Part shown: positions 1-11,730 of the stretch, piece after piece
Position numbering within the stretch: the stretch's first letter is position 1
How the letters are laid out: each line of letters opens with the position of its first letter
Origin: Budorcas taxicolor
Taxonomy: Eukaryota; Chordata; Mammalia; Artiodactyla; Bovidae
Assembly: GCF_023091745.1 (NCBI RefSeq)
Contig: NW_026291481.1
Span: 2,728,001-2,792,000, forward strand
Reading direction: 5' to 3'
DNA length: 64,000 nucleotides
Made by a program: the position numbers and the translations under genes
The notes under the pieces: model-generated
Seen by the model: the letters and a program-made list of their open reading frames with translations, nothing else
Told to the model about the DNA's origin: nothing
Databases searched by the model: none

Positions 1-302
1 CTCGGCGTGAAAGACGAGCCGGTGAAGGGAAAAGAGGTTCCTCTGGAATGGACTGAGACATCTGGGGGACTCTTGGAATGGTGGCACGACCCTGGAGTTC
101 CTCTCGCCGTTCCTGTTGAGAGGGCCTCCTCTTGAGATGCGACAGGAACGCCGGGAACTCTTTCCCGACGAAGCAGGGAAAGGATCCCTCATCTCGAGCT
201 ACGAGGCTGTAACGGGGCTCCTCTGGATGTGGGCGGGACCCTCGTGATTCCTCTCGAGTGGAGACGGGTATGTCGGGGAACTTCTAGATTTGCACCAAGG
301 GT
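1..302 (+). repeat. Partial satellite monomer (3' 302 bp), monomer 0
   Basis: The window opens inside a monomer at CTCGGCGTGAAAG, which corresponds to base 817 of the next copy. It carries two private marks: GCGACAGGAACG near 139 instead of GCGACGGGAACG, and GAGGCTGTAACG near 203 instead of GAGGCGGAAACG. The first mark recurs in monomer 9, supporting a link between monomers 0-1 and 9-10. Confidence 0.95.
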
Positions 303-412
303 GTGAAGGACCCTTTCGAAGTTCCAGAGGTGAGGTGTGATCAGCCTCGAGACGCCTCAGCGGAAATGGGCCTCATCTCGCCTGGAGGGGAGAACCTCCT
401 GGATTTTCTCGA
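42..412 (+). repeat. Degenerate 31-bp sub-repeats inside the satellite monomer
   Basis: Cores of the form TCGA, TTGA, TGGA or CCGA (usually preceded by CC or TC) begin at 44, 73, 104, 132, 165, 194, 223, 254, 285, 316, 347, 378 and 409. The intervals are 29, 31, 28, 33, 29, 31, 31, 31, 31, 31, 31 and 31 bp. After 409 the register is lost, with cores near 429, 448, 470, 491 and 511. The monomer therefore seems to have grown from a 31-bp ancestor, as known for bovine 1.715 satellite and deer satellite I. The same positions recur in every copy. Confidence 0.8.
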
Positions 413-1934
413 GTTGCGGCTGGTCTTCTCGACTTACGACGGGGACCTCAGGGACCCGCTCTGGTGGCCTCAGGAAAGGCCAGTCCCCATGCGAGTTGCT
501 AGGGGACCTCTCGGGATTCCTCTCCCGTCCATGCCGGGGCCTCAGTCCTTGTTTGGAGTCGGGGCCGGAACCTGAGGATTCCTCTCCAGTGTTGCCATGG
601 ATCTTGGGGTGCTTCTGAGTCTCCCCAGGGGAGTCAGGCCTCGTCTCGAGTGAGGGCATGCACGTGCGCTTTCCTCCCGAGCTGCAGCAGTAGTGTCACG
701 CTTCCTGTCACGTGGATCAAGGGATCTGTGGCTTTCCCTCGAGGCTGTCCCTCGAGGCTTTCCCACGAGGCTTTCCCACAGGGCTGTGCCACGTGCCACC
801 TTGGTGTGAGTCGATCCTCGGCGTGAAAGACGAGCCGGTGAAGGGAAAAGAGGTTCCTCTGGAATGGACTGAGACATCTGGGGGACTCTTGGAATGGTGG
901 CACGACCCTGGAGTTCCTCTCGCCGTTCCTGTTGAGAGGGCCTCCTCTTGAGATGCGACGGGAACGCCGGGAACTCTTTCCCGACGAAGCAGGGAAAGGA
1001 TCCCTCATCTCGAGCTACGAGGCGGAAACGGGGCTCCTCTGGATGTGGGCGGGACCCTCGTGATTCCTCTCGAGTGGAGACGGGTATGTCGGGGAACTTC
1101 TAGATTTGCACCAAGGGTGTGAAGGACCCTTTCGAAGTTCCAGAGGGGAGGTGTGATCAGCCTCGAGACGCCTCAGCGGAAATGGGCCTCATCTCGCCTG
1201 GAGGGGAGAACCTCCTGAATTTTCTCGAGTTGCGGCTGGTCTTCTCGACTTACGACGGGGACCTCAGGGACCCGCTCTGGTGGCCTCAGGAAAGGCCAGT
1301 CCCCATGCAAGTTGCTAGGGGACCTCTCGGGATTCCTCTGCCGTCCATGCCGGGGCCTCAGTCCTTGTGTGGAGTCGGGGCCGGAACCTGAGGATTCCTC
1401 TCCAGTGTTACCATGGATTTTGGGGTGCTCCTGAGTCTCCCCAGGGGAGTCAGGCCTCGTCTCGAGTGGGGGCATGCACGTGCGCTTTCCTCCCGAGCTG
1501 CAGCAGTAGTGTCACGCTTCCTGTCACGTGGATCAAGGGATCTGTGGCTTTCCCTCGAGGCTGTCCCTCGAGGCTTTCCCACGAGGCTTTCCCACAGGGC
1601 TGTGCCACGTGCCACCTTGGTGTGAGTCGATCCTCGGCGTGAAAGACGAGCCGGTGAAGGGAAAAGAGGTTCCTCTGGAATGGACTGAGACATCTGGGGG
1701 ACTCTTGGAATGGTGGCACGACCCTGGAGTTCCTCTCGCCGTTCCTGTTGAGAGGGCCTCCTCTTGAGATGCGACGGGAACGCTGGGAACTCTTTCCCGA
1801 CGAAGAAGGGAAAGGATCCCTCATCTCGAGCTACGAGGCGGAAACGGGGCTCCTCTGGATGTGGGCGGGACCCTCGTGATTCCTCTCGAGTGGAGACGGG
1901 TATGTCGGGGAACTTCTAGATTTGCACCAAGGGT
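303..1934 (+). repeat. Satellite monomers 1-2 (left domain)
   Basis: Monomer 1 carries TTGTTTGGAG near 548 (usual TTGTGTGGAG), shared only with monomer 10, and lacks the usual G run at GAGTGAGGGCATG. Monomer 2 has private changes CCTGAAT (near 1217), ATGCAAGTT (near 1306), GTGTTACCATGG (near 1407) and GACGAAGAAGGG (near 1800). GTGTTACC recurs in monomer 33. Confidence 0.95.
735..786 (+). repeat. Four tandem 13-bp units within the monomer
   Basis: Units begin at 735, 748, 761 and 774: TCCCTCGAGGCTG, TCCCTCGAGGCTT, TCCCACGAGGCTT and TCCCACAGGGCTG. This block is present in every monomer and explains the largest length changes in the window: one unit lost in monomers 49, 61 and 65, two lost in monomer 78, and a unit replaced in monomer 13. 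It behaves as a minisatellite nested in the satellite. Confidence 0.9.
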
Positions 1935-3567
1935 GTGAAGGACCCTTTCGAAGTTCCAGAGGTGAGGTGTGATCAGCCTCGAGACGCCTCAGCGGAAATG
2001 GGCCTCATCTCGCCTGGAGGGGAGAACCTCCTGGATTTTCTCGAGTTGCGGCTGGTCTTCTCGACTTACGACGGGGACCTCAGGGACCCGCTCTGGTGGC
2101 CTCAGGAAAGGCCAGTCCCCATGCGAGTTGCTAGGGGACCTCTCGGGATTCCTCTCCCGTCCATGCCGGGGCCTCAGTCCTTGTGTGGAGGCGGGGCAGG
2201 AACCTGAGGATTCCTCTCCAGTGTTGCCATGGATCTTGGGGGTGCTCCTGAGTCTCCCCAGGGGAGTCAGGCCTCGTCTCGAGTGGGGGCATGCACGTGC
2301 GCTTTCCTCCCGAGCTGCAGCAGTAGTGTCACGCTTCCTGTCACGTGGATCAAGGGATCTGTGGCTTTCCCTCGAGGCTGTCCCTCGAGGCTTTCCCACG
2401 AGGCTTTCCCACAGGGCTGTGCCACGTGCCACCTTGGTGTGAGTCGATCCTCGGCGTGAAAGACGAGCCGGTGAAGGGAAAAGAGGTTCCTCTGGAATGG
2501 ACTGAGACATCTGGGGGACTCTTGGAATGGTGGCACGACCCTGGAGTTCCTCTCGCCGTTCCTGTTGAGAGGGCCTCCTCTTGAGATGCGACGGGAACGC
2601 CGGGAACTCTTTCCCGACGAAGCAGGGAAAGGATTCCTCATCTCGAGCTACGAGGCGGAAACGGGGCTCCTCTGGATGTGGGCGGGACCCTCGTGATTCC
2701 TCTCGAGTGGAGACGGGTATGTCGGGGAACTTCTAGATTTGCACCAAGGGTGTGAAGGACCCTTTCGAAGTTCCAGAGGGGAGGTGTGATCAGCCTCGAG
2801 ACGCCTCAGCGGAAATGGGCCTCATCTCGCCTGGAGGGGAGAACCTCCTGGATTTTCTCGAGTTGCGGCTGGTCTTCTCGACTTACGACGGGGACCTCAG
2901 GGACCCGCTCTGGTGGCCTCAGGAAAGGCCAGTCCCCATGCGAGTTGCTAGGGGACCTCTCGGGATTCCTCTCCCGTCCATGCCGGGGCCTCAGTCCTTG
3001 TGTGGAGTCGGGGCCGGAACCTGAGGATTCCTCTCCAGTGTTGCCATGGATTTTGTGGTGCTCCTGAGTCTCCCCAGGGGAGTCAGGCCTCGTCTCGAGT
3101 GGGGGCATGCACGTGCGCTTTCCTCCCGAGCTGCAGCAGTAGTGTCACGCTTCCTGTCACGTGGATCAAGGGATCTGTGGCTTTCCCTCGAGGCTGTCCC
3201 TCGAGGCTTTCCCACGAGGCTTTCCCACAGGGCTGTGCCACGTGCCACCTTGGTGTGAGTCGATCCTCGGCGTGAAAGACGAGCCGGTGAAGGGAAAAGA
3301 GGTTCCTCTGGAATGGACTGAGACATCTGGGGGACTCTTGGAATGGTGGCACGACCCTGGAGTTCCTCTCGCCGTTCCTGTTGAGAGGGCCTCCATTTGA
3401 GATGCGACGGGAACGCCGGGAACTCTTTCCCGACGAAGCAGGGAAAGGATCCCTCATCTCGAGCTACGAGGCGGAAACGGGGCTCCTCTGGATGTGGGCG
3501 GGACCCTCGTGATTCCTCTCGAGTGGAGACGGGTATGTCGGGGAACTTCTAGATTTGCACCAAGGGT
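1935..3567 (+). repeat. Satellite monomers 3-4 (left domain)
   Basis: Monomer 3 is 817 bp because of an extra G in CTTGGGGGTGCTCC (near 2233). It also has GTGGAGGCGGGG (near 2186), a combination shared with monomers 9 and 14, and has lost the BamHI site (GGATTCC at 2631). Monomer 4 has GATTTTGTGGTG (near 3049) and CTCCATTTGAG (near 3391); the latter is shared with monomers 6 and 16. Confidence 0.95.
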
Positions 3568-4383
3568 GTGAAGGACCCTTTCGAAGTTCCAGAGGTGAGG
3601 TGTGATCAGCCTCGAGACGCCTCAGCGGAAATGGGCCTCATCTCGCCTGGAGGGGAGAACCTCCTGGATTTTCTCGAGTTGCGGCTGGTCTTCTCGACTT
3701 ACGACGGGGACCTCAGGGACCCGCTCTGGTGGCCTCAGGAAAGGCCAGTCCCCATGCGAGTTGCTAGGGGACCTCTCGGGATTCCTCTCCCGTCCATGCC
3801 GGGGCCTCAGTCCTTGTGTGGAGTCGGGGCCGGAACCTGAGGATTCCTCTCCAGTGTTGCCATGGATCTTGGGGTGCTTCTGAGTCTCCCCAGGGGAGTC
3901 AGGCCTCGTCTCGAGTGGGGGCATGCACGTGCGCTTTCCTCCCGAGCTGCAGCAGTAGTGTCACGCTTCCTGTCACGTGGATCAAGGGATCTGTGGCTTT
4001 CCCTCGAGGCTGTCCCTCGAGGCTTTCCCACGAGGCTTTCCCACAGGGCTGTGCCACGTGCCACCTTGGTGTGAGTCGATCCTCGGCGTGAAAGACGAGC
4101 CGGTGAAGGGAAAAGAGGTTCCTCTGGAATGGACTGAGACATCTGGGGGACTCTTGGAATGGTGGCACGACCCTGGAGTTCCTCTCGCCGTTCCTGTTGA
4201 GAGGGCCTCCTCTTGAGATGCGACGGGAACGCCGGGAACTCTTTCCCGACGAAGCAGGGAAAGGATCCCTCATCTCGAGCTACGAGGCGGAAACGGGGCT
4301 CCTCTGGATGTGGGCGGGACCCTCGTGATTCCTCTCGAGTGGAGACGGGTATGTCGGGGAACTTCTAGATTTGCACCAAGGGT
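3568..4383 (+). repeat. Satellite monomer 5 (F sub-class)
   Basis: A near-consensus F-type copy (GTGCTTCTGAG, CTCCCGTCC, GATCTTGGGG). It sits in an alternating stretch S-F-S-F-S formed by monomers 4 to 8. Confidence 0.93.
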
Positions 4384-6831
4384 GTGAAGGACCCTTTCGA
4401 AGTTCCAGAGGGGAGGTGTGATCAGCCTCGAGACGCCTCAGCGGAAATGGGCCTCATCTCGCCTGGAGGGGAGAACCTCCTGGATTTTCTCGAGTTGCGG
4501 CTGGTCTTCTCGACTTACGACGGGGACCTCAGGGACCCGCTCTGGTGGCCTCAGGAAAGGCCAGTCCCCATGCGAGTTGCTAGGGGACCTCTCGGGATTC
4601 CTCTGCCGTCCATGCCGGGGCCTCAGTCCTTGTGTGGAGTCGGGGCCGGAACCTGAGGATTCCTCTCCAGTGTTGCCATGGATTTTGGGGTGCTCCTGAG
4701 TCTCCCCAGGGGAGTCAGGCCTCGTCTCGAGTGGGGGCATGCACGTGCGCTTTCCTCCCGAGCTGCAGCAGTAGTGTCACGCTTCCTGTCACGTGGATCA
4801 AGGGATCTGTGGCTTTCCCTCGAGGCTGTCCCTCGAGGCTTTCCCACGAGGCTTTCCCACAGGGCTGTGCCACGTGCCACCTTGGTGTGAGTCGATCCTC
4901 GGCGTGAAAGACGAGCCGGTGAAGGGAAAAGAGGTTCCTCTGGAATGGACTGAGACATCTGGGGGACTCTTGGAATGGTGGCACGACCCTGGAGTTCCTC
5001 TCGCCGTTCCTGTTGAGAGGGCCTCCATTTGAGATGCGACGGGAACGCCGGGAACTCTTTCCCGACGAAGCAGGGAAAGGATCCCTCATCTCGAGCTACG
5101 AGGCGGAAACGGGGCTCCTCTGGATGTGGGCGGGACCCTCGTGATTCCTCTCGAGTGGAGACGGGTATGTCGGGGAACTTCTAGATTTGCACCAAGGGTG
5201 TGAAGGACCCTTTCGAAGTTCCAGAGGTGAGGTGTGATCAGCCTCGAGACGCCTCAGCGGAAATGGGCCTCATCTCGCCTGGAGGGGAGAACCTCCTGGA
5301 TTTTCTCGAGTTGTGGCAGGTCTTCTCGAGTTACGACGGGGACCTCAGGGACCCGCTCTGGTGGCCTCAGGAAAGGCCAGTCCCCATGCGAGTTGCTAGG
5401 GGACCTCTCGGGATTCCTCTCCCGTCCATGCCGGGGCCTCAGTCCTTGTGTGGAGTCGGGGCCGGAACCTGAGGATTCCTCTCCAGTATTGCCATGGATC
5501 TTGGGGTGCTTCTGAGTCTCCCCAGGGGAGTCAGGCCTCGTCTCGAGTGGGGGCATGCACGTGCGCTTTCCTCCCGAGCTGCAGCAGTAGTGTCACGCTT
5601 CCTGTCACGTGGATCAAGGGATCTGTGGCTTTCCCTCGAGGCTGTCCCTCGAGGCTTTCCCACGAGGCTTTCCCACAGGGCTGTGCCACGTGCCACCTTG
5701 GTGTGAGTCGATCCTCGGCGTGAAAGACGAGCCGGTGAAGGGAAAAGAGGTTCCTCTGGAATGGACTGAGACATCTGGGGGACTCTTGGAATGGTGGCAC
5801 GACCCTGGAGTTCCTCTCGCCGTTCCTGTTGAGAGGGCCTCCTCTTGAGATGCGACGGGAACGCCGGGAACTCTTTCCCGACGAAGCAGGGAAAGGATCC
5901 CTCATCTCGAGCTACGAGGCGGAAACGGGGCTCCTCTGGATGTGGGCGGGACCCTCGTGATTCCTCTCGAGTGGAGACGGGTATGTCGGGGAACTTCTAG
6001 ATTTGCACCAAGGGTGTGAAGGACCCTTTCGAAGTTCCAGAGGGGAGGTGTGATCAGCCTCGAGACGCCTCAGCGGAAATGGGCCTCATCTCGCCTGGAG
6101 GGGAGAACCTCCTGGATTTTCTCGAGTTGCGGCTGGTCTTCTCGACTTACGACGGGGACCTCAGGGACCCGCTCTGGTGGCCTCAGGAAAGGCCAGTCCC
6201 CATGCGAGTTGCTAGGGGACCTCTCGGGATTCCTCTGCCGTCCATGCCGGGGCCTCAGTCCTTGTGTGGAGTCGGGGCCGGAACCTGAGGATTCCTCTCC
6301 AGTGTTGCCATGGATTTTGGGGTGCTCCTGAGTCTCCCCAGGGGAGTCAGGCCTCGTCTCGAGTGGGGGCATGCACGTGCGCTTTCCTCCCGAGCTGCAG
6401 CAGTAGTGTCACGCTTCCTGTCACGTGGATCAAGGGATCTGTGGCTTTCCCTCGAGGCTGTCCCTCGAGGCTTTCCCACGAGGCTTTCCCACAGGGCTGT
6501 GCCACGTGCCACCTTGGTGTGAGTCGATCCTCGGCGTGAAAGACGAGCCGGTGAAGGGAAAAGAGGTTCCTCTGGAATGGACTGAGACATCTGGTGGACT
6601 CTTGGAATGGTGGCACGACCCTGGAGTTCCTCTCGCCGTTCCTGTTGAGAGGGCCTCCTCTTGAGATGCGACGGGAACGCCGGGAACTCTTTCCCGACGA
6701 AGCAGGGAAAGGATCCCTCATCTCGAGCTACGAGGCGGAAACGGGGCTCCTCTGGATGTGGGCGGGACCCTCGTGATTCCTCTCGAGTGGAGACGGGTAT
6801 GTCGGGGAACTTCTAGATTTGCACCAAGGGT
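4384..6831 (+). repeat. Satellite monomers 6-8, repeated 8,163 bp downstream
   Basis: Monomer 6 has the CTCCATTTGAG mark. Monomer 7 has the unusual GTTGTGGCAGGTC / GAGTTACG form plus CAGTATTGCC (near 5484). Monomer 8 is S-type. The same order of marks returns in monomers 16-18 at 12,547 to 14,994, an offset of 8,163 bp. Monomer 8 ends differently (CTGGTGGACTC near 6592), so the shared tract stops before that point. Confidence 0.92.
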
Positions 6832-8464
6832 GTGAAGGACCCTTTCGAAGTTCCAGAGGTGAGGTGTGATCAGCCTCGAGGCGCCTCAGCGGAAATGGGC
6901 CTCATCTCGCCTGGAGGGGAGAACCTCCTGGATTTTCTCGAGTTGCGGCTGGTCTTTTCGACTTACGACGGGGACCTCAGGGACCCGCTCTGGTGGCCTC
7001 AGGAAAGGCCAGTCCCCATGCGAGTTGCTAGGGGACCTCTCGGGATTCCTCTCCCGTCCATGCCGGGGCCTCAGTCCTTGTGTGGAGGCGGGGCCGGAAC
7101 CTGAGGATTCCTCTCCAGTGTTGCCATGGATCTTGGGGGTGCTCCTGAGTCTCCCCAGGGGAGTCAGGCCTCGTCTCGAGTGGGGGCATGCACGTGCGCT
7201 TTCCTCCCGAGCTGCAGCAGTAGTGTCACGCTTCCTGTCACGTGGATCAAGGGATCTGTGGCTTTCCCTCGAGGCTGTCCCTCGAGGCTTTCCCACGAGG
7301 CTTTCCCACAGGGCTGTGCCACGTGCCACCTTGGTGTGAGTCGATCCTCGGCGTGAAAGACGAGCCGGTGAAGGGAAAAGAGGTTCCTCTGGAATGGACT
7401 GAGACATCTGGGGGACTCTTGGAATGGTGGCACGACCCTGGAGTTCCTCTCGCCGTTCCTGTTGAGAGGGCCTCCTCTTGAGATGCGACAGGAATGCCGG
7501 GAACTCTTTCCCGACGAAGCAGGGAAAGGATCCCTCATCTCGAGCTACGAGGCGGAAACGGGGCTCCTCTGGATGTGGGCGGGACCCTCGTGATTCCTCT
7601 CGAGTGGAGACGGGTATGTCGGGGAACTTCTAGATTTGCACCAAGGGTGTGAAGGACCCTTTCGAAGTTCCAGAGGTGAGGTGTGATCAGCCTCGAGACG
7701 CCTCAGCGGAAATGGGCCTCATCTCGCCTGGAGGGGAGAACCTCCTGGATTTTCTCGAGTTGCGGCTGGTCTTCTCGACTTACGACGGGGACCTCAGGGA
7801 CCCGCTCTGGTGGCCTCAGGAAAGGCCAGTCCCCATGCGAGTTGCTAGGGGACCTCTCGGGATTCCTCTCCCGTCCATGCCGGGGCCTCAGTCCTTGTTT
7901 GGAGTCGGGGCCGGAACCTGAGGATTCCTCTCCAGTGTTGCCATGGATCTTGGGGTGCTTCTGAGTCTCCCCAGGGGAGTCAGGCCTCGTCTCGAGTGGG
8001 GGCATGCACGTGCGCTTTCCTCCCGAGCTGCAGCAGTAGTGTCATGCTTCCTGTCACGTGGATCAAGGGATCTGTGGCTTTCCCTCGAGGCTGTCCCTCG
8101 AGGCTTTCCCACGAGGCTTTCCCACAGGGCTGTGCCACGTGCCACCTTGGTGTGAGTCGATCCTCGGCGTGAAAGACGAGCCGGTGAAGGGAAAAGAGGT
8201 TCCTCTGGAATGGACTGAGACATCTGGGGGACTCTTGGAATGGTGGCACGACCCTGGAGTTCCTCTCGCCGTTCCTGTTGAGAGGGCCTCCTCTTGAGAT
8301 GCGACGGGAACGCTGGGAACTCTTTCCCGACGAAGCAGGGAAAGGATCCCTCATCTCGAGCTACGAGGCGGAAACGGGGCTTCTCTGGATGTGGGCGGGA
8401 CCCTCGTGATTCCTCTCGAGTGGAGACGGGTATGTCGGGGAACTTCTAGATTTGCACCAAGGGT
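6832..8464 (+). repeat. Satellite monomers 9-10, related to monomers 0-1
   Basis: Monomer 9 is 817 bp (extra G near 7136) with GTGGAGGCGGGG and GAGGCGCCTC (near 6879). Its tail has GCGACAGGAATG (near 7486). Monomer 10 has TTGTTTGGAG (near 7895) and the CpG-loss variant GTCATGCTTC (8045). The pair matches monomers 0-1 at an offset of 7,346 bp. Confidence 0.92.
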
Positions 8465-10097
8465 GTGAAGGACCCTTTCGAAGTTCCAGAGGTGAGGTGT
8501 GATCAGCCTCGAGACGCCTCAGCGGAAATGGGCCTCATCTCGCCTGGAGGGAAGAACCTCCTGGATTTTCTCGAGTTGCGGCTGGTCTTCTCGACTTACG
8601 ACGGGGACCTCAGGGACCCGCTCTGGTGGCCTCAGGAAAGGCCAGTCCCCATGCGAGTTGCTAGGGGACCTCTCGGGATTCCTCTGCCGTCCATGCCGGG
8701 GCCTCAGTCCTTGTGTGGAGTCGGGGCCGGAACCTGAGGATTCCTCTCCAGTGTTGCCATGGATCTTGGGGGTGCTCCTGAGTCTCCCCAGGGGAGTCAG
8801 GCCTCGTCTCGGGTGGGGGCATGCACGTGCGCTTTCCTCTCGAGCTGCAGCAGTAGTGTCACGCTTCCTGTCACGTGGATCAAGGGATCTGTGGCTTTCC
8901 CTCGAGGCTGTCCCTCGAGGCTTTCCCACGAGGCTTTCCCACAGGGCTGTGCCACGTGCCACCTTGGTGTGAGTCGATCCTCGGCGTGAAAGACGAGCCG
9001 GTGAAGGGAAAAGAGGTTCCTCTGGAATGGACTGAGACATCTGGGGGACTCTTGGAATGGTGGAACGACCCTGGAGTTCCTCTCGCCGTTCCTGTTGAGA
9101 GGGCCTCCTCTTGAGATGCGACGGGAACGCCGGGAACTCTTTCCCGACGAAGCAGGGAAAGGATCCCTCATCTCGAGCTACGAGGCGGAAACGGGGCTCC
9201 TCTGGATGTGGGCGGGACCCTCGTGATTCCTCTCGAGTGGAGACGGGTATGTCGGGGAACTTCTAGATTTGCACCAAGGGTGTGAAGGACCCTTTCGAAG
9301 TTCCAGAGGTGAGGTGTGATCAGCCTCGAGACGCCTCAGCGGAAATGGGCCTCATCTCGCCTGGAGGGGAGAACCTCCTGGATTTTCTCGAGTTGCGGCT
9401 GGTCTTCTCGACTTACGACGGGGACCTCAGGGACCCGCTCTGTTGGCCTCAGGAAAGGCCAGTCCCCATGCGAGTTGCTAGGGGACCTCTCGGGATTCCT
9501 CTGCCGTCCATGCCGGGGCCTCAGTCCTTGTGTGGAGTCGGGGCCGGAACCTGAGGATTCCTCTCCAGTGTTGCCATGGATCTTGGGGTGCTCCTGAGTC
9601 TCCCCAGGGGAGTCAGGCCTCGTCTCGAGTGGGGGCATGCACGTGCGCTTTCCTCCCGAGCTGCAGCAGTAGTGTCACGCTTCCTGTCACGTGGATCAAG
9701 GGATCTGTGGCTTTCCCTCGAGGCTGTCCCTCGAGGCTTTCCCACGAGGCTTTCCCACAGGGCTGTGCCACGTGCCACCTTGGTGTGAGTCGATCCTCGG
9801 CGTGAAAGACGAGCCGGTGAAGGGAAAAGAGGTTCCTCTGGAATGGACTGAGATATCTGGGAGACTCTTGGAATGGTGGCACGACCCTGGAGTTCCTCTC
9901 GCCGTTCCTGTTGAGAGGGCCTCCTCTTGAGATGCGACGGGAACGCCGGGAACTCTTTCCCGACGAAGCAGGGAAAGGATCCCTCATCTCGAGCTACGAG
10001 GCGGAAACGGGGCTCCTCTGGATGTGGGCGGGACCCTCGTGATTCCTCTCGAGTGGAGACGGGTATGTCGGGGAACTTCTAGATTTGCACCAAGGGT
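8465..10097 (+). repeat. Satellite monomers 11-12 (left domain)
   Basis: Monomer 11 is 817 bp (extra G near 8769), has GGAGGGAAGAACC, and lost a CTCGAG at CTCGGGTGGGG (near 8811). Monomer 12 has CTCTGTTGGCC (near 9440), a mark shared with monomers 24, 27 and 31, and GAGATATCTGGGAGA (near 9850). Confidence 0.92.
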
Positions 10098-10913
10098 GTG
10101 AAGGACCCTTTCGAAGTTCCAGAGGTGAGGTGTGATCAGCCTCGAGACGCCTCAGCGGAAATGGGCCTCATCTCGCCTGGAGGGGAGAACCTCCTGGATT
10201 TTCTCGAGTTGCGGCTGGTCTTCTCGACTTACGACGGGGACCTCAGGGACCCGCTCTGGTGGCCTCAGGAAAGGCCAGTCCCCATGCGAGTTGCTAGGGG
10301 ACCTCTCGGGATTCCTCTCCCGTCCATGCCGGGGCCTCAGTCCTTGTGTGGAGTCGGGGCCGGAACCTGAGGATTCCTCTCCAGTGTTGCCATGGATCTT
10401 GGGGTGCTTCTGAGTCTCCCCAGGGGAGTCAGGCCTCGTCTCGAGTGGGGGCATGCACGTGCGCTTTCCTCCCGAGCTGCATCAGTAGTGTCACGCTTCC
10501 TGTCACGTGGATCAAGGGATCTGTGGCTTTCCCTCGAGGCTGTCCCTCGAGGCTGTCCCTCGAGGCTTTCCCACAGGGCTGTGCCACGTGCCACCTTGGT
10601 GTGAGTTGATCCTCGGCGTGAAAGACCAGCCGGTGAAGGGAAAAGAGGTTCCTCTGGAATGGACTGAGACATCTGGGGGACTCTTGGAATGGTGGCACGA
10701 CCCTGGAGTTCCTCTCGCCGTTCCTGTTGAGAGGGCCTCCTCTTGAGATGCGACGGGAACGCCGGGAACTCTTTCCCGACGAAGCAGGGAAAGGATCCCT
10801 CATCTCGAGCTACGAGGCGGAAACGGGGCTCCTCTGGATGTGGGCGGGACCCTCGTGATTCCTCTCGAGTGGAGACGGGTATGTCGGGGAACTTCTAGAT
10901 TTGCACCAAGGGT
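10098..10913 (+). repeat. Satellite monomer 13 with rearranged 13-bp block
   Basis: The 13-bp block at about 10,530-10,581 reads CTG, CTG, CTT, then the CACAGGGCTG unit: the usual third unit (CACGAGG) is missing and a CTCGAGGCTG unit is doubled, so the length stays at four. Other private changes are GAGCTGCATCAG (near 10,475), GAGTTGATCC (10,607) and AAAGACCAGCC (near 10,621). Confidence 0.93.
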
Positions 10914-11730
10914 GTGAAGGACCCTTTCGAAGTTCCAGAGGTGAGGTGTGATCAGCCTCGAGACGCCTCAGCGGAAATGGGCCTCATCTCGCCTGGAGGG
11001 GAGAACCTCCTGGATTTTCTCGAGTTGCGGCTGGTCTTCTCGACTTACGACGGGGACCTCAGGGACCCGCTCTGGTGGCCTCAGGAAAGGCCAGTCCCCA
11101 TGCGAGTTGCTAGGGGACCTCTCGGGATTCCTCTCCCGTCCATGCCGGGGCCTCAGTCCTTGTGTGGAGGCGGGGCCAGAACCTGAGGATTCCTCTCCAG
11201 TGTTGCCATGGATCTTGGGGGTGCTCCTGAGTCTCCCCAGGGGAGTCAGGCCTCGTCTCGAGTGGGGGCATGCACGTGCGCTTTCCTCCCGAGCTGCAGC
11301 AGTAGTGTCACGCTTCCTGTCACGTGGATCAAGGGATCTGTGGCTTTCCCTCGAGGCTGTCCCTCGAGGCTTTCCCACGAGGCTTTCCCACAGGGCTGTG
11401 CCACGTGCCACCTTGGTGTGAGTCGATCCTCGGCGTGAAAGACGAGCCGGTGAAGGGAAAAGAGGTTCCTCTGGAATGGACTGAGACATCTGGGGGACTC
11501 TTGGAATGGTGGCACGACCCTGGAGTTCCTCTCGCCATTCCTGTTGAGAGGGCCTCCTCTTGAGATGCGACGGGAACGCCGGGAACTCTTTCCCGTCGAA
11601 GCAGGGAAAGGATCCCTCATCTCGAGCTACGAGGCGGAAACGGGGCTCCTCTGGATGTGGGCGGGACCCTCGTGATTCCTCTCGAGTGGAGACGGGTATG
11701 TCGGGGAACTTCTAGATTTGCACCAAGGGT
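10914..11730 (+). repeat. Satellite monomer 14 (817 bp)
   Basis: It carries the extra G (near 11,218) and GTGGAGGCGGGG seen in monomers 3 and 9, plus private GGCCAGAACC, CTCGCCATTCC (11,537) and TTCCCGTCGAAG (near 11,590). Confidence 0.93.

Noticed and set aside
735..786. CRISPR-like short repeats
   Set aside because: The 13-bp units are contiguous with no spacers and lie inside a mammalian-type satellite with no cas genes.
1989..2510. 173-codon minus-strand and 157-codon plus-strand open frames in the 817-bp monomers 3, 9, 11 and 14
   Set aside because: Created by a single extra G that joins two shorter chance frames; absent from the other monomers.
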